Positions 16,101 through 26,378 of a stretch of DNA of 64,000 nucleotides are shown in pieces. The position numbers and the translations under genes were made by a program. Every line of letters begins with the position of its first letter. The first letter of the stretch is position 1. A model generated the notes under the pieces. It did not search any database. It saw only the letters and a list, made by a program, of their open reading frames with translations, and had not been told where the DNA came from. The DNA lies in contig JAPTJF010000059.1 of assembly GCA_029339195.1 (NCBI GenBank), forward strand, positions 1 to 64,000, read 5' to 3'. The DNA comes from Micractinium sp. NFX-FRZ. Taxonomy: Eukaryota > Chlorophyta > Trebouxiophyceae > Chlorellales > Chlorellaceae.

Positions 16101-19100
16101 AGAGAAGGGCTTGTGCGCAAGGAGGGAGGGTTTGTGCGCAAGGAGGGGGGGTTGTGCGCAAGGAGGGCCGCTGCCACTTTGTGGGGTGGGCAGGAAGAAG
16201 GGTGAGATTTGTGGTATGTGGGGGGAGGAGGAAGGGTCGGACCGTGCTTGCCCTCTGCAGGGCGTCAGCGGGGGAAAGGCCCTCTCTAGCTCGTTACCAG
16301 GCCCTCTCTCTGGGCGCAAGTGCAGGCGCATGCACCCCTTCGTGGGGTGGGCACCGTGCAAGAGCTCGTGCTGCAACGGCTGAACAAGTTGGGGCTGGCG
16401 CCGTTTGGCCACACCCTGCCAGCGGCGCCGGCGCGCGGCAGGTGGCGCAGCCGCAGCCGCAGCCGCAGCCGCAGCTGCACACGGCGTGACGGCCGCAGCC
16501 GCAGCCGCAGCCGCAGCCGCGGCCGCAGCCGCAGCCGATTGGGCACGAGCGGGCGCGGGCGCAGGCGCAGCCGGTCTGGCAGCTCCAGCCGCAGGGGGGA
16601 GGGCAGGGGCAGGAGTGGCCGGGGAGGCAGGCAGCGCAGCGATAGCAGCAGCAAGAGCCGGAGCAGGGGCAGGGGCAGGGGCAGTAGTAGGGGACGAGAG
16701 CGGGGGCGCAGCAGGAGCAGGCACACCCGGCGGGAGCACGGCCGTGCCGGTGCTGGCGCCCCGACAGCCGCGGGCTGTGAGGCAAGCAAGCCAGATATAG
16801 CGACCCCTGCCATAGTAGCAGCTGACCCTGCAGCAGCAATGGCGCCCCCTGCTGCAGCTGCTCGCCCCCCAACGGCAGCAGCGGCGACAGCGGGTGCAGC
16901 AGGCGGCCCTCCGGCAGTCGGTTCTCTGCCAGCTGTGGCTGCCTGCCCCTCGACAGCGGTACCATCAGCTGCTGCAGCCTCTTTGGCAGGCCTGCCCTCA
17001 GAAGACGCCTGCTGGGTGCGCTGCCGTACGGCTGCAGTTCAAGTGCCGCCTGCTTGCGACACTGTATGCCTGCCTGTGATCGCCTCATTGCCGGGCTTCA
17101 AAACTGCAGCTGTGGGTATCATAATCTAATCTGATCCACCATTATGCACTGAACCACAACCCTGCCCCCTCCTACCCCTGCTGCCCCCCAGGATCCCACC
17201 TGGAAGCTGGAGCTGTGCTGCCCTCAACGACTGGGAGTCGCCCTCTCACCTGCGCTATGCTCTCAGCGCCCCGCCCCCCGCCCCCCGCTCACCACCAAAC
17301 ACATGCACACGCACACACACACCACACCCCGACTTGCACCTCCCCCCTGCCTGCCCCCCCCAGGATCCCACCTGGAAGCTGGAGCTGCGCTGCGTGAGGC
17401 ACCTGCTGGGCATCCCTGCCCCCCAGCCCGGGCAGGCGGAGGTTCCAGTGGCCTCCCTGTTTGACTTTGCCGGGCACCTGCCCCCCTACCTGAGGCGCCA
17501 GGGAGGCCTCCAGGAGCCCCTGAGCAACGCGTTCCAGCGCTTCCTGGCCGCCCGCCCCCACCTGTTCACGCTCAACCGATGGGACGACTGCGTCCGGCTG
17601 GCGCCAGGTGGGACGGCGGGGTGGGTGGGAAAAGGGGGCGTAAGCATTCGAGGCAGCTGGGTGGTGCGCTTGGATGGTGGGGTGGGGGCGTGCGTGCGTG
17701 GGCGGGTGAAGCACTGTGGGGCGGCTGGGTGGGGATGGGGACATGGGTTCGTTGGTCAATCAGTGTGTTGGCCGGGGCATGCCTCGCAGTGTGTGGATGC
17801 TGAGGGGCAAGGGGAGGGGTGCCGACAGGGCGGGTTGGCAAGCAGTCGTGCAGACCGCCAGCCTGCCCTGCCCCGCCAGCCAACTGGCGGCTCCCCCGAC
17901 CCGCACGCCTGCAGATAGCTGGGAAGCCAAGGTAAGATCCTGCCGCACTGCCGCCCCTTTGCCTTCCCTGTGCTACCACAGGTGCTGCCGGCTTCCTGCA
18001 GTACAAGTCGGGACTGCTGCAGTACCTCGTCACACGGCGGCAGGGCTCGCTGGCCCTGCTGCGTGCCCCCCTCAGGCAGGCACTACCTCATGCCCCAGCG
18101 CTTGCCACCGGCCTGCTCTTGCTAGCAAGCTTCGGGTGCCCACCAGGGGCCCACTTCTCTGTGTGTGCAGCTCCCTTGTTCAGCCAGCTGATCCGGGCTT
18201 GCTGTGTCCTGCCCGCCTGCCTCACTGCCCCCGCTACCAACCTGCCCGCCTGCCTCTGCTCCCCCCGCTACCAACCTGCCCGCCCGCCTCTGCTCCCCCC
18301 GCTACCAACCTGCCCGCCTGCCTGCCCCTCTCACCTGTGGATCTGCAGCGAGCTGCAGGCGGCGGTGCCACTGCCGCCTGCCACCCTGGCACCAGACGTT
18401 GAGGAGATGGTGAGTGCCTGGGCCTTCCCTGAATGAACGCCAGCCCTGTTTGTGCGTTGCATGCTGGCTGGTTGGTGGCAGTACTGACGACTAGCCCCGT
18501 GGTGATGGGCCCGAACAGCACAGCCCGCACAGCATAGCGCAGCACAGCACAGCGCAGTGCAGCAGAGCGCCCCGAGAGGCAGACGTCTGCCTCAGCCCGG
18601 TGGATTGAGCGTGTGCCTGTCCACCTCCCTGCCCTGCCACCCTGCCTGCCGCGCTGCTGCAGGCACGTACCGACTTTGAGCGCTTCTGCCGCACCTGCCT
18701 GCCTGACTGTGTGTGGATCGCAGAGGGCGGCAGCACTGTGGCTCACTTGCGCCCCCTCCCTCTCTCTGGGTAAGCAGGCGAATGCCTGCCTGCCTGCCTG
18801 CATGCCTGCCTGCATGCCTGCATGCCTGCCTGCCTGCCTGCTTGCCTGCCCCTGCCGGCCGCTCGCCGCTCAAGGTGGCTGCAAGCAACTTGTATGGCAG
18901 GGGTAAGCAGCAAGACCTTTTTGAGAGGGTGCCCAGCAGGTGACCCTCTGCCCAACCCTGCCCCGCCCCCGCCCTGTCCCGCAGCCTCAACCGCATGTTT
19001 GCCAAGGCCTGCCCGGATGCCTGGACGCCGGCGGGGTGTGCATGGGGCGATGAGTGTCACAAGGTCAGTGGGGAGGAGTCACACCCTCCGTTGGGGCTCG

Positions 19101-19597
19101 GCATACTGGACAAGAGCGGGCATATGCAACAGTGGGACCTATGCGACAATGGGACCAGGGGTGGCTGCTGGGGCGTGGTGCTGTGGTGTGCACACGGGGT
19201 GGAGGCACAGGTGCTGCATTGAGGTGCATGCGGGGCGCCTGTTGTTCACGTGAGGGTGGAGAGCAAGCCGACGCCTGAGCTGGGCTTGCCTGCTTGGGCT
19301 TCCAGCCTGTGCCCCCGTTTCGGCACCATTGGCAACAGAGCCACCCCAGGAGTCAGCTTGAGGATGCATCAGCGCTTGATGAGTGCCTCTTGCTCTTCCC
19401 CGGCTTGCACTCAACTCCCACCTACCAGGTCAAGCCCTCTTAATCCGCCTCAGTCTCACCTGCCTCCCGCTCGCGCATGCCTGCAGTGCCACGCGCCACC
19501 ACGTGGGGAGGGGAGCCTGAAGAAGCTGGCTCGGGAGAGGGTGGCTCTGTGCGCCCCCGGGTGGAAGCGGCCCGCCCTCCGAGGCCTGGTCAGCTGA
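10367..19597 (+). CDS. Modular CCCH zinc-finger protein with Gln-rich and RS-rich regions
   Basis: Likely RNA-binding or splicing-related protein, inferred from domains only. ATG at 10367 (MGRQASKAGETAP). Exons: 10367-10511, 10659-10711, 10866-11072, 11204-11262, a giant Gln/Pro-rich exon from 11480 to about 13850-13930 ending in Arg-Ser repeats, then module 1 (14269-14403, 14674-14761, 14990-15068, 15205-15262, 15418-15518, 15984-16074, 16326 onward) with a second RS tract, then module 2 (17364-17607, 17982-18075, 18349-18409, 18663-18769, 18985-19063, 19487-19597). Each module contains a FxRFLxxRPHLFTL motif, GFLQYK, and ends in a perfect C-x8-C-x5-C-x3-H zinc finger split by a phase-0 intron at the same place. 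The RS exon read straight through stops at 17129, so two genes, or isoforms, remain possible. Module 2 has no obvious start of its own, which favours one gene. The donor leaving the second RS exon is unresolved. Confidence 0.62.
11940..13140 (+). repeat. CAG-rich polyglutamine-coding region
   Basis: Dense imperfect CAG runs encode poly-Gln stretches inside the giant exon, with the longest near 11950-11995, 12410-12432 and 13098-13127. Between them a spaced motif SETPDF (also DTPGV, GTPDF) recurs about six times from 12595 to 13150, so the region is a degenerate protein repeat as well as low complexity. Confidence 0.8.
13555..13850 (+). repeat. RS-repeat coding tract 1
   Basis: AGC CGC and related codons encode runs such as SRSRSSSSS and GSRSRSRSRSL, the arginine-serine signature of splicing-associated proteins. 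A similar tract follows module 1 at about 16440-16740. Confidence 0.8.
14269..16403 (+). other. Module 1 of the duplicated domain with CCCH finger
   Basis: Exons 14269-14403 to 16326-16403. Order: DPEWMLEWRCLRLL, AFARFLRGRPHLFTL, GAVGFLQYKRQILEYL, RLQSDV...LQTM, a Cys-containing segment, then the finger from CGFEHMGIPC to CPHAH (C-x8-C-x5-C-x3-H) and a helix VQELVLQRLNKLG. The exon phases 0, 1, 2, 0, 2, 0 are repeated in module 2. The donor at 15069 is GCAAGT, a GC-AG intron required by phase. Confidence 0.7.
17191..17400 (+). repeat. Duplicated exon start with acceptor (module 2)
   Basis: The first 30 bases of exon 17364-17607 and its acceptor (ccccag|gatcccacctgg) are repeated at 17191-17220, followed by diverged sequence. 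The copy gives a decoy acceptor about 170 bp upstream. Confidence 0.75.
18225..18330 (+). repeat. Intronic minisatellite
   Basis: A unit of about 36 bp, ccgctaccaacctgcccgcc plus ctctgctccc, is repeated three times just before the acceptor of exon 18349-18409. Confidence 0.8.
18778..18850 (+). repeat. TGCC microsatellite
   Basis: Imperfect tgcc/tgca tetranucleotide run directly after the donor of exon 18663-18769. Confidence 0.85.
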
Positions 19598-20552
19598 GGG
19601 AGTGGGGGCCCTAAGAACGCCAGCGTCGGCACAGGCTGCCGGCCCGGAAGTCCTGGACGGCTGGGCCTGGCAGGGGCTGCACTGCACGGCAGGCACCTGG
19701 CAGGCAGGATTTCCAGCATTCTGTCATGCCAGGCGCATCAGACCAAGCAGGGCCCACGCTGGGGCGGGGTTGCCTGGTGCAATGCGCTTGCCTGGGGCCG
19801 CCTCCATGATCTGTCCCCCATGCATGCATCATCTCGTCCTTTGCCACTTACAAGATTTTCATGCTGCGCCAATGCAGCAGCTGCGACAGCTGGAAAGTGA
19901 TTCGTGAGCCCTGGCATGCTCCACACCACGCCCTAGTGCACGCCGTGCCTGCTTCCATCTGGCGGCCTGTGCTGGCGGCGCAGCAGGCTGAGCCTCGAGG
20001 GCGGGGATGCGCAACAGTGCTTACAGCACGGGGCCAAAGGGGCGGCGGAACGTGGGGTTGAATGGGTGATGTTGTTGCGAGCTGCGGGGGCCACACCCAC
20101 TGGAAAGCCAGGCTCCAGGCACAAGGACTGGAGGAACACTTGTTGAGGAGTGGCTGCCTGGTGCCACCACCCAGCAAAGCTTCCCACCGCAGGCGCTGAG
20201 TGGCAATGCTGGGGAGGGCAACAGTGTGCATGGCAGGCAGGTGGTCGCTGCCTGTGCAGGTGCTGCGTGATGATGGGTGGGTGGGTGGGTGGGTAGGTGT
20301 TGCGTAGCAGTGCTGCGCAAGGTTGTGATGTCAAAGGTACTTAGGAAGCGCAATCAATGCAAGTTGCGGGTCGGGCTGGGCGGGAAGAAACCCTACCCTG
20401 GGCAGTGCTGCTGAAGCAAGACGACAGCTGTCGCCAGGTCATGGCATTCGCCAGCTGGCAGCACCTGGCAGCGCTTGAGCGCACGCCTGGCGCATGCACC
20501 GCCGCTGCCACACTGCCAGGTGGCGTGCCACCCTGGCACACAAGGTGCCGCC
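19598..20552. other. Intergenic between convergent genes
   Basis: No coding exon supported. A TTACA at 20021-20025 (TGTAA on the - strand) lies about 530 nt past the stop of the protease-like gene and is a weak poly(A) candidate. A short ggtg repeat occurs at 20272-20300. Confidence 0.4.
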
Positions 20553-23500
20553 TCACTCTGCCGCTGGCGGCATGCAAGTCCAGACGAAGCAGTTTCCGGA
20601 GCAGCATTCGCTGGGGTTGGCAGAGTCGCAGCGGCGGCCCACGCTTTTGCAGGTGCCCGGCTGGGGGCGGAAGTCTGCCTTGCGGGCAACCACAAAGTTG
20701 CCCCGGGAGGCGGCGCCTTTGCGCAGCACATTGATGCCGCCGCCGATCCAGCCTGCAGCGGCGAGTGGGGGCAGGAGGGGGCCAGGGAGGGTGGGGAACA
20801 GTGGTGGTGGCGGTGTGAGGACACGCGGGGGCAGAGGAGCTGGGAGGCGCACAGTTGGTGCCTTCGCCGAACCAGCCTGTGCAAGAGCGGCGAGGGCAGG
20901 TGGGAGGGAGGGAGTTGGCAAAGGGCAGAGGGAGGCGAAGAAGGCAGCGGCAGGCGGCGGCAGCCCTGCACCCCACGCAGACTTGGCCCATGCTTTGTGG
21001 TCGTCCCCAACATCAGCACAAGCTTCCTGTAGACCACCAAGTCCCGAGCCGCCCCAGCCGCCGCACGGCATGCACAAGCCTTGCTGGCTCCACCTGCGCT
21101 GCTGCACTGTGCAAGGCAAGGCAAGCCAGGCCAGGTGCAAGGCACGCCACGCCAAGACCTGTCGGGTACTTGAAGTTTTTTGAATCTCTCTAGAATTTGT
21201 GCAAATCAGTACGCTGGGTTTCCTGATTTGTACTTGCCTGCATAGTTCTGCAGGTTTGTATAAATGGCGCCTCCCAGCACCCCCAGGCCCTTGCAGTCGC
21301 TCTGGGAGCCCAGGCCCACAACGACGTCGGCAGAGGGGCGGGAACCGCGGCGGATCAAGGGCGCGCCGGCGTCGCCCCAGCACAGCTGGGCGGGAGAAGA
21401 GGGGGAGGGAGCGCTGGCGTGGTGGGTGCACAGGAGGGGTGGGCGAGGAGGGGCGCGGCACGGCCCACACGCTTTCCAACCCTGCACCGCACCCTCATTG
21501 CATCCCCCTTTATCAACAACATGCTGCAGCCCGGGGAACAGGGGCAGTGACGCCACGATATCTACAACACAACCAACTCCCCCTGGCGGCTCGTAACCGC
21601 GTTCAGGCGTCCACATGCTGCCCCCCAACACAGCGCCTCCCCTGACCCCAACAAACACGCACAGCGCAGCGCACCCCACCCCACTCACGGACTTGTCGTG
21701 CCCGCTGTACCCTGTGCATATGAACTTGAGGCTGGCCCAGCCTCCCGCCTGGACGGGTGGCGACATGCTGCTCCACTTCTCGGAGCAGCGCTGCTGGGTC
21801 AGCCGCACCTGGGTGGCCTGTCGAGGGAACAAGGGGTGAAGAAGCAGGCGGGGGCAGGGGAGGGGAGTCGGGTGGTGTTTGGAGCAGCACTGCTGGTTGA
21901 GGCGCGGCTTGGAGGCGTGTCAAGGGAACATGAAGGGGTGAAGAGGAAGAGGCAAGGCAGGCGTAGGGAGGTTGCAGCGGGGGTGGCAACGCCTTGAGGT
22001 TCTGGGGGAACCAGAGTTGGAGCACGCCCAGCAGGGAGCACGCGCAGTGTGTTGCCCTCTGTACACACAAACACAACAGTGCTCTGCACACCGGGGGCGA
22101 CTTACCGTCTTCAAGTTCTTGGCCAGTGCTGTGGGTTCGTCCTTGGTCAGGCCCCACCCCGCAATCGTGAACTTGGTGCCGGGGTTGTTGGCGGGCACGG
22201 GGTTGGCTGCAGGGCGGGGCAGGCAGAAGGGAGGGGGGCAAGGGGGGTGTTGGGAGGGTTGGGGCGGGGGATTGGCTGCAGGCAGGGAGGGCAAACAGAC
22301 GAGGGCAGAGGATTGTTGGGGAGGTTGTTGGGGAGGGGTGGGGACAGCTGCGGTTGCACCAAACAAGGCCAGAGGGAAAGCGCAGTCACAGCGCCCCCTG
22401 CGCTGCGTGTCAAGTGGTTTGGCACTGTGGGTGCCGGGGTGGGTGTGTGAAGCACAGGGCAGGCTGCAACAAGACAGAGTGAAGAGGACGGCGGCACGTC
22501 TTGTCAACTTCTGGTGCCCTCTCCTTCTGCCCCCCTGGCACCCCGCTCCATGGCTCACCCGAGGGGACCGCGACGGGCCTGGTTTTGGAGGGGCGGTCCA
22601 GCTGCATGAGGGCGATGTCGTCCGACACGTCATCGTCGGCAGCCGTGAAGTTTTTGTGCCACACCACTGCCTTGACCGAGCGAACCTCGGACGCCCCGCC
22701 GTTGGTTTCGTAGCTGTTCAGCCGTATCTGCGGGGGCAGGGGGAGCGGGGCGGCGAGCGTGGCAGGTGAGAGAGGGGAAGGGTTGAGGGATACAGAGGTG
22801 AAGGTCGGGGATTGGAGAGGCAAACGTTGCAGGTGAGGGAGAGGTGAAGGACGAGGATTGGCACCACCATGCCAGAGTAAGAAGGGTGCGGGCAATGTTG
22901 AGGCACAGGTGAGCACGGCTATCAACTGCAGGGCCGCATGCGAGAGTCTCCAGTCAGCACAAGCCACCCCCGGATGCAGGAGAAGCATAGGAGAGCAACA
23001 GTGAGGTGCATGCACCTCAGCCATATGCCCCACACTTACAGTCGGCCAGACGCCAGAGTTTAGGACGCAAAAGGCGGTGGTCTGCAAGGGGGAGGCAGGG
23101 AGGCACACGGTAGGGGGCAGGGGGGGCGGGCTGAGCAGCGGGGCAGCCAGCCAGGCAGGCGGGCAGGCGGTGAAGGGCAGGGGAATGGTGGGGCAGGGTA
23201 GAGCAGCAGGCGGGCAGACAGGCAGGCAGCAGGCGGGCGGGCCGGCTGAGGCGGTGAAAGGATGGCAGGGCGGCTTGTAGCACACAAGGGTGGTCAGCAG
23301 GCAAGGCAGGAAAGCGCTTGCACAAATAAATTGAGGGCATTGACCGCCACGCTTTCCTGGCTTGGTCGGCGCCCGAGCAGCAGGCAGTGCACGACCCGCC
23401 CCCTCCCCGGCAACTGCTGGACCGCCGCAAGGATCAATAGCCAATCTGAGTTCACGTGTACACGTCACCATGAGCGCAGAATGATGATTCATCAACCACA

Positions 23501-24622
23501 TGTGCTGCCTACTACCGCGGCGCCATCCTGCGGGCGGGTGCAAGGCACGCCCCTCCTCACGCCCTGCTCACCGCCACAATGTCCGGCCTGCGCTGCCGAC
23601 TTGTGCCGACCGCCCCATACCGACAGCAGCAGCAGAGACCATCAACCACAACCCGCAGCTAGCTCACCGCCACAATGTCTGGTTTGATGAGCACGCCGGC
23701 GCACACAAAGTCGCCGACCCTCACGCCCACGTCGCCCGCCCATGGGTAGCGCAGGGAGGCGATGTAGGGGAAGCTGCAGGGAAGGTGGGGGGCGCGAAGG
23801 GACGTGCAAGGGGTTAAGACATGCCGTGTCACATGGCCCAGGCGGTGCACGGGGGAGGTGGGCACGCCCTCGCCGGCCACGCCAGGGGCAGCGCCAGCTG
23901 GTGATGATGTGTCAGCTGCGAGGTCTCAGGGAGAGCAGAGGGAGGTACAGCAGGGGCTGAACACACGTTGGGAAGCGCATGGGGAGATGAGACGGAATTC
24001 GGGAGGAGGGTTGGCACTGGCTGGGGGAGGTGGTGGGGGCATGCATGTGTCAAGCTGGGTGGGAAGGTGCGGTTTCGGATACATCAGCGGGCTTGGCAGG
24101 GGATGTGTATGTGAGGAAGGGGCGGCAAAATGGCGGCGGTGCTGGGATGGGGAGGTGGTGGGCCGGTGTGGAGTTGTTTGCGGCCCGCCGCCCGACACCT
24201 GCTGGCGCCCTGCCCACCCGCTGCCGCTCACCGGCCGCGCTCTGCATCAAGGCCATTCAGGATTGCCGTCTGTACTTGGCTGCAGACAGGGAAGCAAAGC
24301 ACGCGTTAACGGGTATTGGCCGGCCAACCGACCCTGCGCATCGCCGGCACTGCGGTCGTTGACTCGCTGCCCAAGGCGCCGCCGGCAGTGGGTGGCTGGT
24401 AGCGCCGGCGGGAGCATGGACATACAAGCCCTGCGCTGGCGCTGCTTCAGCCACGGCAGCTAGCCGGTGCACGAGGCTGCATTTGGGTGTCTCCTGGCGG
24501 TGCAGCGCCCTCCAGTTTGCGCACTTGGTGGCATGCGGTGCCGCCGCCTTCCGCCCTACTTCCAGTACTCACCCGTGGGCCGCCGCTGCGAAAGCCAGGA
24601 GCAGCAGCGCTGCGGCGCGCAT
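20553..24622 (-). CDS. Secreted trypsin-fold pseudoprotease with cystine-rich C-terminal domain
   Basis: Nine exons: 24573-24622, 24232-24279, 23668-23773, 23040-23081, 22559-22727, 22106-22206, 21689-21817, 21238-21385 and 20553-20752; 993 nt, 330 residues. ATG at 24622 gives a signal peptide (MRAAALLLLAFAAAAHG). ILNGLDAERGR replaces the usual activation-site IVGG region, then FPYIASLRYPW opens the S1 chymotrypsin-like fold. The catalytic His position reads TTAFC instead of TAAHC, so His is Phe. DDIALMQLD keeps the catalytic Asp. The Ser motif reads CWGDAGAPLI, so Ser is Ala. AGWIGGGINVL is the C-terminal helix. The last exon ends in a six-cysteine CxxxxxC..CC..C..C pattern like a knottin fold. 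The exon 21238 donor is GCAAGT, needed to read NYAGWI. Proteolysis is not expected; a binding role is inferred. Confidence 0.9.
21811..21945 (-). repeat. Intronic copy of protease-like acceptor edge
   Basis: Sequence at about 21778-21850 (exon 21689-21817 start plus preceding intron) recurs at about 21878-21950: gagcagc.ctgctgg, then aagggaac and ggggtgaagaag blocks in order. Confidence 0.65.
23565..23695 (-). repeat. Intronic copy of protease-like donor edge
   Basis: The donor edge of exon 23668-23773 (gctcaccgccacaatgtctgg at about 23662) is repeated at about 23567-23590 with one or two changes, donor included. Confidence 0.75.
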
Positions 24623-26378
24623 GCTGACGATGCCTGCGAGGGCACTTTGAGCGGCGCACCGGGCAGAAGCGGCTCAGCAAACACCCACCACGCGCGTGGA
24701 GCGAAAGGGATACCGTTCCAAGCGGCTACTGGCAAGAAGCCACTATTCTTTCAATGGAGAACTCAGCGGTGTATGGTCCCCGCGGCGGGACACACCACAG
24801 AAAGCCGCTTGGCTGGGTAGCTAAAAGCTGCATTGCAGAGCGCCGGGCAGCTAGCGCCAATAAATTGCATGCCAGCGACCAGAAAGGCTCGTGTCGAGCG
24901 GATCACACACACCACTGGCGGAGCGCACCCTTGGTGGGCGCTGCTCTTGGGGGCGCCTGCGAGGGAAGAGGTTGCAGAGCTGGGTTCGCGCAAAACACCA
25001 CCTGCAATTGTTCACGATGCTTCAAGTGCACGGTTTGGGGCCTCTACCTCCCCTGCTTTGGCTGAGCTGGCCTGTCCTGCCAAGCCCCAGCGGGCACCGC
25101 TCAAGTCCTGCCAGGTGGTTGCTGGCTGGCTGGCTGGATTACGATTCCTTCACACTTGCAGGTTCAAGACACTAATCATTGTACTGTCCGCACGAGTACT
25201 GTCCAAAGGTGGCTGCACCATTGCGCTGGGCTGCAGGCGGCAGTGCCCTGACGGTGCCATGGCCCCCGCTCTCCCCAAACTGCCTACCCCCACTCCGATG
25301 TCTGCTGCTGCTGAGCCTTTGGGTATCACAGTCGGTATACGTCATCGCACAGCGTGCAAGTTCTCAGTCCTGTGGATTCACTTGCAGAGCTGGGGTGGGA
25401 TGCACAGCGCCGCGGCCTTGTGCACCTTCACCGCTGGCGCCGGTGGCTGCCCGGGGCCGGCACAGCCTCATCCACTCGAGCTTCCTGCTCACATGGTGCA
25501 ACCCCATCAGGCTGCGCCATTCGACGATGACGTGCGGGAAAGAGGCTTGGGCAGGGAGAAGTTGCACGTGCACCTGGGGGCACCCATCTACAGCCAAGGG
25601 AGTATACGAGCGAAGTGTGCCATGTAAACGGCAGAGGCCCCCTCCAGGCAGCCCCCGTGAACGCAAGCTTGCGACGCGCTGTGCCCTCCCTTTTGACGTG
25701 GCATTTGTGCATGTTGGGGTTGCAGAATGAAGGCGGGGGGACCTGGCCCGTTCCAGCATTGGGCCATGCTGGCCGGCTGCTGCATGCAGGAAGCGTGCGG
25801 TGCACCGGGTTGAAAGCGTGGTGCTGCGCACAGCTGGGTGCTTGGCGCAGCTCTGCACACCGGCATGCAAGCGTGGTACTGCGCACAGCTGAACGCCTGG
25901 CACGGCTCCCTGCCAAGCTGCCCCCACGTGCCCTCAGCACAGCATTCATATGCGCCACCCTTGGCTGCGCCTGCTGCAAGCAAGGGCCGCTGTGCGCTGT
26001 TAGTGAGGATTTGTTGCAGTGCTTGCAGGGAGGGTGCTTGACAAACAAAAGCGAGGAGCCACGGCAGAGGCTAAGGCAAGGATGTGGCAGAGGTGGCGGG
26101 AAAGCAGTTGCCAGAGGGGAGCTACTGATGTACAGAGCGGAGGCAGAGTGCAAGGGGCTGGGTACAAACAGGAGGGCAGTACATATCAGGGCATCGGTGG
26201 CAGCGGGACCCCTTGCATCCCAACATGGGAAGAAAGGGGGGCTGTGGGGTCGCGCAGGGCAGCTGCCAAGCAGCCGGATGCAAGCGTTCATTCAGTCTTT
26301 CATGTGTGGGCGAGCGGCGCGCTTGCGCATGGCAGCACGGCGGGTACATGCAGCGCCGCAGTAGCGTGCAGGAGAGCC
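24623..26378. other. Intergenic, 1.75 kb
   Basis: Holds the upstream region of the protease-like gene and the 3' flank of the methyltransferase gene. No exon series I can support on either strand. A diverged tandem repeat of about 58 bp occurs at about 25796-25920. Confidence 0.4.
25796..25920. repeat. Diverged 58-bp tandem duplication
   Basis: Two copies sharing blocks such as caagcgtggtNctgcgcacagctg; they are not inside any gene I recognise. Confidence 0.65.

Larger units (their letters stand above)
17364..19597 (+). other. Module 2 of the duplicated domain with CCCH finger
   Basis: Exons 17364-17607, 17982-18075, 18349-18409, 18663-18769, 18985-19063 and 19487-19597. Order: DPTWKLELRCVRHLLG, AFQRFLAARPHLFTL, GAAGFLQYKSGLLQYL, ELQAAV...VEEM, then the finger CPDAWTPAGC with GDECHKCH (C-x8-C-x5-C-x3-H) and the helix EGSLKKLARERVALC, ending with TGA at 19595-19597. 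Every intron sits at the module 1 position and phase, including a GC donor at 18076. Confidence 0.7.

Noticed and set aside
20553..20660. Cystine-rich tail as a venom-like toxin
   Set aside because: Knottin-like spacing is common in non-toxic algal and plant domains; here it is fused to a protease fold, so no toxin call is made.
24623..26378. Possible extra gene in the 1.75 kb gap
   Set aside because: Open stretches exist on both strands, but none has a family motif or consistent splice phases.
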